Part shown: piece after piece, positions 1-7,700 of the stretch
How the letters are laid out: each line of letters starts with the position of its first letter
Position numbering within the stretch: position 1 is the first letter of the stretch
Assembly (NCBI RefSeq): GCF_000374025.1
Contig: NZ_KB893185.1
Location: forward strand, 125,469-163,619
Origin: Spirosoma panaciterrae DSM 21099
GTDB lineage: Bacteria > Bacteroidota > Bacteroidia > Cytophagales > Spirosomataceae
Direction: 5' to 3'
DNA length: 38,151 nucleotides
Program-made: the position numbers and the translations under genes
Notes under the pieces: model-generated
What the model saw: the letters and a program-made list of their open reading frames with translations, nothing else
Told to the model about the DNA's origin: nothing
Databases searched by the model: none

Positions 1-120
1 GTCCATAGAGTGCGCTAGTGCCAGCTTTCGAGCGACAGGCGGCACGTCCCGCAGGTCAGCGTTTGGGCTTCCATTCCGGGTTTCGTGCGACAATGCAAAC
101 GCCTGAGTTATTCAGGCTTG
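1..120 (+). repeat. 3' half of an intergenic repeat block (block 0), cut by the window edge
   Basis: This stretch matches the part of the later blocks that follows their hairpin. GACA anchors lie at 34 and 89, 55 bases apart, the same period as in other blocks. The opening GTCCATAGAGTGC matches GTCCATAAAGTGC, which begins 6 bases after the hairpin of block A. The missing hairpin should therefore end only a few bases left of position 1, so the array continues outside the window. Confidence 0.75.
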
Positions 121-491
121 ATAGTGTTAACTTTTTTAATGTGGATTGGCAAAGAGATAAAAGGCGAATAATCAATTACTCATCTGACAGATTGCAGTCT
201 TTTGAAGTAGTTATGTATGAGTGGATTGACAACCTTAATTTCACAATTAACCCGAGAGAATGTCTTGACAATGCTGATGAGTACATAGACATAGCTAAAG
301 CAAAGTTTTTGGAATCGGGTTGGGACGGCGATGGTGAGGTAGAATTAATGTGGATTCCACCATTTATGTTCACAGGAGTAAGAACTCCGGAATTTACAGC
401 CGGAGTCACTATATGGCACGTCAAACAACGCGAAGATGGTCTTTCTTGGTTGTTAACGCCTATTGAGTTGCCTTGCCAGTCAGAATTTTAG
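93..491 (+). CDS. Hypothetical protein, first cargo gene of the repeat-bounded array
   Basis: The reading frame encodes 132 residues from ATG 93; I do not recognise the family. The protein is acidic, soluble-looking and has no signal peptide or membrane segment. It has aromatic-rich strands (for example VELMWIPPF and TAGVTIWHV), like many small orphan or immunity-type proteins, but no function is assigned. The frame is open further upstream to a GTG at 18, but that part is repeat sequence. ATG 93 itself lies inside a repeat unit, so the first roughly nine codons appear to be supplied by the repeat. The next repeat block begins immediately after the stop. Start and function are both uncertain. 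Confidence 0.55.
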   Translation: MQTPELFRLDSVNFFNVDWQRDKRRIINYSSDRLQSFEVVMYEWIDNLNFTINPRECLDNADEYIDIAKAKFLESGWDGDGEVELMWIPPFMFTGVRTPEFTAGVTIWHVKQREDGLSWLLTPIELPCQSEF

Positions 492-815
492 ATTCCACGT
501 GTGCCGTGTCGCGGGCGACAGGCAGTACGCCGGTAGATCAAGGTTTTCAGCCCAACCAAACGGGTGTGTAAAGGTTCAGGTACGTGCGTTTGTTCAGGTT
601 GTTCGCCCACCATCAACACCCGTTGGCGTTGGGTGGTCAGTCCATAAAGTGCTTGCGGGGCAGCTTCCGTGCGACAGGTTGAACGCCCCGGCAAGGTGGC
701 GTTGGGGCTTCCATTTCGGCGTGTCGGTTGACACGAGAAATGCCCCGGATAGGCAGGTTTTGAAAAGTAGGTTTGCCACTTGGCGTGCGACAGACCAACC
801 GTTATTATACAAATC
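492..815 (+). repeat. Intergenic repeat block A
   Basis: This fills the gap between the first and second cargo genes. It begins directly after the upstream stop codon. GACA anchors lie at 517, 673, 730 and 789. The hairpin at 550-634 sits 33 bases after the first anchor. After it come three degenerate copies of a direct-repeat unit of about 57 bp with the core GGTTGACA...ACGCCCC. Open frames through the block are frame shadows. The rest of the gap to the gene at 898 is AT-rich and shows nothing clear beyond TAACTTTC, a near match to a Bacteroidota -7 box. Confidence 0.85.
550..634. other. attC-like covarying hairpin A
   Basis: The outer arms GCCCAAC (550-556) and GTTGGGT (628-634) pair. The inner arms CGGGTGT (561-567) and ACACCCG (616-622) are exact complements. 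The conserved flanks TGTAAAGG and CATCA lie on the loop side of the inner stem. The arms fit the integron RYYYAAC/GTTRRRY pattern. Confidence 0.8.
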
Positions 816-897
816 TTTATTAGCTAGAGAGCCATTTCACCAACAGAATAACTTTCTTATTTGTACCACATTTATAAGCTTCAAAAATATCTAACGG

Positions 898-1575
898 ATG
901 GATAAGTTGTTTTTAACTTATATTCTCAATGGTAGCCATAATGGCATGTACTTATTATGTGAGACAGAAGATGATGGTGAATTTCTCAATCTAGATGATA
1001 AATTTATTTATGTTAGGCTAGAAGATTTTTGGAGTTATAAAAAGCAATTCAAATTGGCATTTGAACTAAAAGAATTTGTCTCCGTGCGGAAAGTTTCATG
1101 GGAAACTCGACATTATTTTAGTTGTGAGAGTTCTAATTTGACGTACCAATTGGCGATGAGGTATTTAGGACCTTACTTAGAAGAACAAAAATTAAAAGAC
1201 TTTAAATATCATATGTTTGATATAAAAGTTGATGAGGTTATAGTAAATCCAGATGGTAAAAATAATTATATTCAACTTTATTTTTTAAAAGCTATTAACT
1301 ATTTAGAATACCTACACTATAACTCTTGGCACTATGATTATGATTTACCTTCTGACAAGCAGAAGCAAATTTTCATATTAGATGAAGAAAGAATTCTTTT
1401 CAACTCTATCCACATGGTTATCAGGCGTATTCGCTCGTATGAAAATGATAAGCGTAAAAATCCTCCAAAATTTCCAGACTATAATTATCCAAGAAAATAC
1501 AGTGATACGGCAGATGACGAAGATGATATAATGGGAGCTTTAGGAAATGGAGAAGGTGATGTCTACGGATTTTGA
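898..1575 (+). CDS. Hypothetical protein (225 aa), array cargo
   Basis: The 225-residue protein is rich in Tyr, Asp and Lys and is encoded by markedly AT-rich DNA, unlike the GC-richer repeats on its left. I see no signal peptide, membrane segment or known motif. The C-terminal 40 residues are low-complexity and acidic (TADDEDDIMGALGNGEGD), probably disordered. The ATG at 898 is the natural start, since the repeat block ends about 80 bases upstream. The next gene starts 139 bases downstream without a standard repeat block between them, so these two genes appear to share one cassette. That arrangement resembles small two-gene effector/immunity or toxin/antitoxin units, but no function can be read from sequence. 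Confidence 0.65.
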   Translation: MDKLFLTYILNGSHNGMYLLCETEDDGEFLNLDDKFIYVRLEDFWSYKKQFKLAFELKEFVSVRKVSWETRHYFSCESSNLTYQLAMRYLGPYLEEQKLKDFKYHMFDIKVDEVIVNPDGKNNYIQLYFLKAINYLEYLHYNSWHYDYDLPSDKQKQIFILDEERILFNSIHMVIRRIRSYENDKRKNPPKFPDYNYPRKYSDTADDEDDIMGALGNGEGDVYGF

Positions 1576-1654
1576 ACCGCTTAACAGGCGTCAGATGAAT
1601 TAATTAAATATCAGAAGTGAGTTCAGTAAAGAACTTTATAACAAGACAAGCGGT
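1576..1654. repeat. Short inverted repeat between two cargo genes
   Basis: ACCGCTT (1576-1582) directly follows the stop codon and is complementary to AAGCGGT (1648-1654). A second small hairpin, GTTC/GAAC, lies inside at 1621-1634. It could be a weak terminator or the relic of another boundary element. It does not share the sequence of the main repeat blocks. Confidence 0.3.
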
Positions 1655-1714
1655 ATAAAGCTTTACCTAAATTTAAACAACAATCAGGTTGACTAAAATC
1701 AGTTTAAAATAATT

Positions 1715-2158
1715 ATGGAAAATTTACCTAGTTGGTATAAATTGATTTATAGCTGGTGTAGAAAACGCAAACCCAAAGGTTACGGCCTAACGCTACCTTT
1801 TTTAGTAGGTGCAACTGATTTTCCTTCGGTGAGTGAACTTCTGAATGATATTAATAGTAAGCAAACACCAGAAAAAGTCATCATCAGATTTTGTCAAAAC
1901 AGACAAGAATATGTACTATCGTTAGACGATGTTTCATATCCAGTTTCAACCTATTTGTCAGGGGAAAATAATCTTCTTTACGATGATGATTATATCGAAT
2001 CCATAGAATCATTTTCAAAAGTAGTTGACTACCTATCCGGAAAATATGCAGCGGTTATCAATGCAGGTCTCTATTCTATGAATATGAAGACTAATGAATG
2101 GGAAGTATTTTCAGGAGAGGATATTAATTTTATAAATGATTCATTATCAAAGTGGTGA
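1715..2158 (+). CDS. Hypothetical protein (147 aa), array cargo
   Basis: This 147-residue protein has no recognisable family, signal peptide or transmembrane helix. It reads like a small alpha/beta protein with an acidic centre (YDDDYIESIESF). The ATG at 1715 follows an AT-rich leader. It sits downstream of the 225-residue gene on the same strand and is likely co-transcribed with it. Repeat block B begins about 15-20 bases after its stop. Its base composition is AT-rich like the neighbouring cargo genes, which suggests acquisition from outside. Size and context resemble SMI1-type or other immunity proteins, but I see no diagnostic motif. Confidence 0.6.
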   Translation: MENLPSWYKLIYSWCRKRKPKGYGLTLPFLVGATDFPSVSELLNDINSKQTPEKVIIRFCQNRQEYVLSLDDVSYPVSTYLSGENNLLYDDDYIESIESFSKVVDYLSGKYAAVINAGLYSMNMKTNEWEVFSGEDINFINDSLSKW

Positions 2159-2169
2159 AGAAGCGTTAA

Positions 2170-2500
2170 GTAATCGCTCCCGTGGGGTAGCTTTCGTGTG
2201 ACAGGACGCACGTCCCGCGGGAGAGTTGGCAGCCCAACCAAACAAGGGTGCAAAGGTTGACGCCACGTTCGTTCAGGCACGTAGCATCCTCATCCATCAG
2301 CCCTTGTGGTCGTTGGGTGTGAGGCCAAAGAAGTGCTTGTTTGCCGTCGTCTCGGCGACAGGCCGCACGGCTCGACAGTCGGGCTTTTCGGCTCGTTTGC
2401 CAGCTTCGGTTGACAAAGTCCACATCTCGATAGGTTATTTTGGGCTTATTAGGTAGGTTCCGGTTGACAAGTTACACTCCGCAACAGTTGAGCTAATTGA
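2170..2500 (+). repeat. Intergenic repeat block B
   Basis: This complete block has GACA anchors at 2200, 2357, 2412 and 2466, so the downstream units repeat every 54-55 bases. A short fifth anchor at 2499 lies 7 bases before the next start codon. The hairpin occupies 2232-2318. The block starts shortly after the stop of the 147-residue gene and runs to the start of the next gene. No other gene is supported here. Confidence 0.85.
2232..2318. other. attC-like covarying hairpin B
   Basis: The outer arms are GCCCAAC (2232-2238) and GTTGGGT (2312-2318). The inner arms ACAAGGG (2242-2248) and CCCTTGT (2301-2307) are exact complements, with a different sequence from hairpin A. The stem is followed by TG on one side and CA plus an unpaired G on the other. 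Confidence 0.85.
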
Positions 2501-2505
2501 CAAGT

Positions 2506-2916
2506 ATGAGAAACATCAAACGAAAGATCAAGTCTTTGATTAATAAATTTGAAATGGGGCAAATCAGTACTGAGGATGCACTCAGCCAAATCAATGAGTT
2601 GGCTCAGACAAAGATTTCTCATTATGAACTCGTCAGCTACAGTGGCTATACAGACCAAGACTCATTTGTTGACCAAATTACTCAAAAACCACTACTAAAC
2701 TGGCAAGACATTGGTGATGAAGAAGCTATCGATCTAATAGAAGAAATTCTGTTGAACACCGATAATGATGCCCTATTAGACAGGAACTCTGAAGCCCTCG
2801 AAAAGCGATATAGAAAACCTACGGGAAAAGTACGTAATTACATTTTCCACGAAGCCATTCTAACCAGTGGAGACATACTTGCCGAATTAAAGAAAGATAC
2901 AGTTTTCTATATTTAA
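2506..2916 (+). CDS. Hypothetical protein (136 aa), array cargo
   Basis: The gene encodes 136 residues from ATG 2506; a TTG at 2497 would add three residues encoded by repeat sequence and is less likely. The protein is predominantly helical by eye, with a basic N-terminus (MRNIKRKIKSLINKF) and an acidic middle (GDEEAIDLIEEILLNTD). No domain is recognised. Repeat block C begins about ten bases after the stop. A small, soluble, acidic protein in this setting could be an immunity protein or antitoxin, but this is only contextual. Confidence 0.6.
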   Translation: MRNIKRKIKSLINKFEMGQISTEDALSQINELAQTKISHYELVSYSGYTDQDSFVDQITQKPLLNWQDIGDEEAIDLIEEILLNTDNDALLDRNSEALEKRYRKPTGKVRNYIFHEAILTSGDILAELKKDTVFYI

Positions 2917-2924
2917 TTTATTCC

Positions 2925-3225
2925 ACGCTGTCATCGTTCCGGCGACAGGGAGCACGTCTCGCAGGAAAGCTGGGCAGCCCAACCAAACAGGGGTGTAAAG
3001 GTCGAAGGTTGTGGTCGTTCAGGGATGTAGTGAGTTCACCATCAGCCCCTGTGGCCGTTGGGTGGAGCGAACAACAGAAAACAACGTATTGGTGAGCTTG
3101 CGTGCGACAAGGAACACATCCTGGACAGGCAGGCTGTTTGGTTCGTTAGTTGGCCTCGGTTGACAAAGGGAACATCTCGACAGGTGGCTTTTTTAGGCTC
3201 GTTTAGCGGCTTCGGTTGACAATTT
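2925..3225 (+). repeat. Intergenic repeat block C
   Basis: This complete block has GACA anchors at 2944, 3106, 3162 and 3218, with downstream units every 56 bases. The hairpin is at 2977-3063. Its first bases, ATTCCACG, are the same as at the start of block A, which helps define the left boundary. The remaining 3226-3340 is AT-rich leader of the next gene with no clear element. Confidence 0.85.
2977..3063. other. attC-like covarying hairpin C
   Basis: The outer arms are GCCCAAC (2977-2983) and GTTGGGT (3057-3063). The inner arms ACAGGGG (2987-2993) and CCCCTGT (3046-3052) are exact complements. Compared with hairpin B, an A-to-G change in one arm is matched by T-to-C in the other. Confidence 0.85.
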
Positions 3226-3340
3226 ACCTAACTAGACGAATAAGTCAGCTAGCTTTTTTTACAATAAACGAGTAACTCATTCATTATTAGCACTTTCTAC
3301 TTCTTGTATACTGCTACACCAAATATTCTATGGTATTGCT

Positions 3341-3904
3341 ATGTCTATATCTGATTTTACAACTATATATAATCCCTTACTTCAGACATTTATAATGTTT
3401 TTAGGGCTTTTATCAATTCTCTTGTTAGCTTATCAAGTTAAGCAGAGCAGCGACTGGAATAAGGTTAATTCTCAACATAATTTATACACGTTGTTGCCTG
3501 ATATTAAACTTGAAAAAGAGTTTTGGTCAATAGCTGAGAAATACTCAAATGGAAATAATAATGGAAAATTAACTTATGAAGATGCGCAAAAAATAAGGGA
3601 AAATTATGAAGAATGGATAATATTTAAAACGTATATTAATAGCTATGAGAGAATTTGCTCTGCAATAAATCTTGGTGTAATTGACGAGCTGTATGCATAT
3701 TCAGTTCTTCATTCAAAAATGAAAGACGTTAAATTATGTTGCTATGAGTATTTTGAATATGTCAGAGAAATCAAAAAGGATAGAGAACTATTTATTGAAA
3801 TAGAAAACGCTCTTGATATTTTCGACAAAATACAACAAGAAAGAGAAAAAAAATTGAAGAAAGCAACATCGATTCATACGGGGACGAGAAGAAGAAGATA
3901 TTGA
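3341..3904 (+). CDS. Single-pass membrane protein, resembles DUF4760-type proteins
   Basis: This 187-residue protein has one N-terminal transmembrane helix (about residues 12-32, LLQTFIMFLGLLSILLLAY). A largely helical cytoplasmic region follows and ends in a basic tail (TGTRRRRY). A short membrane anchor followed by a helical domain containing an 'INSYERICSAINLGVIDEL'-like segment is reminiscent of DUF4760 proteins, which are common in mobile and defence contexts, but I hold this only loosely. ATG 3341 is chosen; an ATG at 3330 is out of frame. The gene is AT-rich. Downstream lies only a degenerate repeat remnant, not a full block with hairpin. Confidence 0.6.
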   Translation: MSISDFTTIYNPLLQTFIMFLGLLSILLLAYQVKQSSDWNKVNSQHNLYTLLPDIKLEKEFWSIAEKYSNGNNNGKLTYEDAQKIRENYEEWIIFKTYINSYERICSAINLGVIDELYAYSVLHSKMKDVKLCCYEYFEYVREIKKDRELFIEIENALDIFDKIQQEREKKLKKATSIHTGTRRRRY

Positions 3905-4015
3905 AATTTAACTGTAGGCACATCCCGCACATCTTGCGACAGGATGGCTTATTACTCGTTTACTGAGTTGCGTTCGGCAATATAAGTGCTCCGGTTAGGT
4001 CAGTCTGACAGTTTT
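3905..4015 (+). repeat. Degenerate remnant of the intergenic repeat
   Basis: Fragments such as TTGCGACAGG, CTCGTTTACTGAGTTGCG and CTCCGGTTAGGTCAGTCTGACAG recall the repeat units. The hairpin with GCCCAAC/GTTGGGT arms is absent. This looks like a decayed or deleted block, and it separates the membrane-protein gene from the reverse-strand gene that follows. Confidence 0.5.
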
Positions 4016-4076
4016 AATAAGGATGTTACTGCTGAGAAGCTAAACCCTTTTATTAAATACCTGACCATACTATCTA

Positions 4077-4289
4077 CTATTTTGATTTAGGTATTTGGTT
4101 ATAAGCTTTATGACCTTTCTGCCATTCAGGTTTGATGAATTTCTTTAACTCTGCAAGGTTATAATGCGCTGTTGGACCAGCACCGAACTCTTGATTGATG
4201 GTGCGAGGATTACCGATTTTAACGGCATCAAGAAACTGTTGGTGAAACTCAGCTTTTAAGTAGACTGTAGCAAATTCTTTAGGAGTCAT
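4077..4289 (-). CDS. Small hypothetical protein, possibly HTH-like, the only reverse-strand cargo gene
   Basis: The frame encodes 70 residues from the ATG whose first base is 4289; a TTG at 4313 would add eight residues. The N-terminus, MTPKEFATVYL, and the later 'HYNLAELKKFIKP' resemble the ends of small winged or MerR/excisionase-like helix-turn-helix proteins. The helix-turn-helix itself is not convincing. It is the only gene in the first 12 kb on the minus strand, with its 5' end facing repeat block D and its 3' end facing the degenerate remnant. It could be a small regulator or a relic. Confidence 0.4.
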   Translation of the reverse strand: MTPKEFATVYLKAEFHQQFLDAVKIGNPRTINQEFGAGPTAHYNLAELKKFIKPEWQKGHKAYNQIPKSK

Positions 4290-4363
4290 GTATGCATCAT
4301 TTGTTATAATCAAGAAACAACTGATAACTATGCAAAGTTGCCAATATTAAAATTTGACTGAAG

Positions 4364-4680
4364 AGGTAGCTTGTCGGGCGACAGGATACGCGTCCCATAG
4401 TAGGCTTTGCAGCCCAACCAAATGAGGGTGTAAAGGTTGGAAGCGGTTGATGGTTAATAACGTAGCGTTCTCATCCATCAACCCTCATGGTCGTTGGGTG
4501 CCCACAAAGTATAAAAAGCTCGTGTTCGGTCTTCTGGGCGACAGGCCGCACGGCTCGGATATGGTAACTTTAGGCTGCCATTTCCACGTTCCCGTTGACA
4601 GGCCAAACGCCCTTACCATGCATGTTTTGGATTTATAATTCCGTATCATGGCGACAGAGTAAAGGTTTTGTAGATCAAGC
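4364..4680 (+). repeat. Intergenic repeat block D
   Basis: This complete block has GACA anchors at 4380, 4540, 4597 and 4653 (downstream spacing 57 and 56). The hairpin is at 4412-4499. It lies between the reverse-strand small gene and the large STAND gene. The last 65 bases before the STAND start are AT-rich with no clear promoter match. Confidence 0.85.
4412..4499. other. attC-like covarying hairpin D
   Basis: The outer arms are GCCCAAC (4412-4418) and GTTGGGT (4493-4499). The inner arms ATGAGGGT (4422-4429) and ACCCTCAT (4481-4488) are exact complements over 8 bp. Confidence 0.85.
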
Positions 4681-4746
4681 TTTTGGAAATACAATTCAAT
4701 TTTTATCATTAAATTAATCTGCACTTGATTATTTTTTATAATAACA

Positions 4747-7700
4747 ATGAAAAAGCCATCATTTAAGAAGAGCTTCGTTGCTCACAAAGAATTCACCGAT
4801 AGAGATGACTTCAAAGAAGTTTTAATGAATGCTTTAGAGAATCCACAAAAACTTGATGAATATAGGGTTAAAGTATTCTACGGAGCTGGTGGGCAGGGAA
4901 AAAGCTATCTACGTGATGATTTTTTTGTAAAAAATTATCTGTCACCTAAATCTAAAGAAAATAAGAGCCTAATCTATGTTGAACCTATTGACTTTGAGAA
5001 TGATACAACAGTTCAACGGTCAGATGAGGCACTGATTAAAATAGCGGCTCATTTGATTGAGAAGGGAAGTATCCCGTTACCTGCTTTTTGTATAGGCTTC
5101 ATAAAATATAAACAAAAGAAATCTGCTGAACAAGATATTCAAACCGCTTATCCTTATTTATTTAAACTTATTACAAAGTACAAAATAACTAGCAGTGAAG
5201 ACGCAAATCACACAGTGGATTGGATTGCGGGCGAGGTTTTTAATGAATTAGTGAATATAGGTTTAGAGTTATTTTCTGAAAGCCTCAAAAGTATTCCAAT
5301 TATCAATTACTTTACTGACAAAGCTATTAAAAAAGGGAAAAACAAATTAATAGAGTGGATTCGGAGTAGTGAAGTAAAAGAAATTCTAGGTAATTTAGAT
5401 ACATTCACTGAAACACAGCTATTTGAACGTTTACCAAAATTACTAGCATATGATATTTATAAATATCTTGAAAATAATATTAATTTGGATGGTAATCTAC
5501 AAAAAAGAATTGTAATTATTTTTGATGGATATGAGCGACTTTGGCCAAGCGAGATCAATCGTAATATTGATAAAGATAAATGGATTCGTGAATTTATTAG
5601 TGATTTACCAGGCGTGCTTTTTGTCATTTTCGGTCGAGATAAAATAAATTGGTCAGAAAACGACGAAGAATGGAATTCTATTCTCGACCAGCATTTAATG
5701 CAAGGATTATCTGATCAAGACGCAGATAAATTTTTGCAAAAAATTCCTATCGCAGAGAAAAACATTAGAGAAGCAATCATAGAATCATCTAAAAGCATTA
5801 ATGTTCAAGAAGGATGTCTACCTTTCTTACTTGATATTCAGGCTGATACGTATGCAAATATAATCAACAGTAACTCCTCTTTAAATGCAGAAAGATTTAT
5901 GGGTAATGATAAACAAGTTATTGAACATTTTTTTGAGCATATTCCTAAGCAAACTGCTTATGCTATTAAAGTTTTGAGTAATCTTTTACATATTAATGAA
6001 TCAATAATTAATTATTTAGTAAGAAATCAATTTATATCTGCTGGTATAATATCTATGAAAGAGCTGAAGTCATTTTCATTTATAAACGTGGAAGCGGGCC
6101 AAGCAACAATTCATGGTTTGATGCGCGATCTAGCTTCAAATCAATATCAAAAAGAGCATTTAGAGGAATGGTTAAGACTGCAAGAGGCAATGTTTAATTA
6201 TTTTGACAAACAACTTATATTCTCAGAATATACTAAAGTAAATTCCTCTATTGAATTTATTTTTGAATATGCTTCTTTTTACAAAAATAAGTACGATTCA
6301 GTAAATATGGCCGAATGGGTAGTTGATAGAACTGCTTTTCTATGGGGTAGTGATAAGCATAACATTATCACTAATATATTGATAAACACCGCTAAATTAC
6401 AGCAAATTCAAGACAATAAATTTTTATTGGGTAAATTATATTTTAGACTTTACAACAGATATGATGATCTAAAAGACATTAGAAGTAAAGAATATTTTTT
6501 AAACTTATCTTTTAAATACTTTAGAGAGATTTTACCTATTCCATTAAACTCAATTGATATAGAAAATCTTTTATTAGATGATGAAAAGATAAAAATTTTA
6601 AATTGGCAATTTGAAGTAATACAAGAAAAAGCAAAAAGCCTCAGTGATCAAGATAAATTACCAGAATCGGACGAATGGTGGCAAATTGTGATTAACTTGT
6701 CAAATAAATTCGGATTAAATTACAATAATATTGCCTTTTCTGAACTTTTATCTAAAATGGGTAGATTTGCAGAAGTTGAGCATACTTTCTTTTATAACTA
6801 TCTCAACAATGATGAAAGTATACAAAAAGCATATTATGCAAATCAGCTAAGACGTTTGATGTTTAAACAAGGAAGATATGAGGAAGCCTTAAAGTTTCAT
6901 CAAATAGCAAACTCTTATTATTCCACGGTTACTGATGAACCATCTTGGAAAGCGTTTATGGACGTTATTTATGCGAGTATTTATATTAAAAGTGGTGAAA
7001 ATTTAGATTTAGTTGAAAATATACTAGCCTCTTCCTTTGATATATATAGAACAAATCTTTCAGAAAATCACCCATGGATGAGTCATTATTATATAGTTTT
7101 ATCTGAACTATATATAATTCATAATCAAATTGAGAAAGCCAAAGAAGCATTAGCTAGTGGTTTACAAATAAATGAAAAAATATATACCAGTTTCAATAGT
7201 GAGACTTTTGAATTTCAATTATTATTTGTAAAATTAGTTGAAATGTATTTTATAAATGACAAAAGCTTACTGTTTGAAGATGAGACTTATGATAAATTCA
7301 AAAGTTTTTATATTAAAAAAATGGGTGATATGGTAAGTGTTGGTGTTAATATTTTAGGTATATATCATCCAGTATTGCATGAAATGTTAGAATGGCTGAT
7401 AAATAGCTATAAGTTTTTAGAGAAACAAAGTCACGTTAAATATTATAAAGATAAACAGAATGAATATCGTAGAATTTTAAGTAATAGAATTACTATCAGA
7501 ACGAAATTATTTGAAAATATAGAAATTTCGCAAGAAGAATTAAGTATATTTTTAACAAAATGTGATACAATAACTAGTTTACCTTCAAATTCTTCATGTA
7601 TTAAAATAACAAAATTTAAATTGCCCTTTTTTAAGACTTTTAATTTATATTGTGTTTCGTTTACAGAATTACATTTTCCTTATTTTAAGTATTTTTTGGC

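Noticed and set aside
463..894. Open frames through the repeat blocks on both strands, some with similar translations between blocks (for example AAQPN...LIHQP)
   Set aside because: The translation similarity follows from DNA repeat similarity, frames are broken in other blocks, and the hairpin covariation explains the conservation better than coding.
1576..1714. An attC-like site with GCTTAAC right after a stop codon
   Set aside because: No matching GTTRRRY partner lies at a suitable distance; GTTGACT does not fit the consensus or pair with it.
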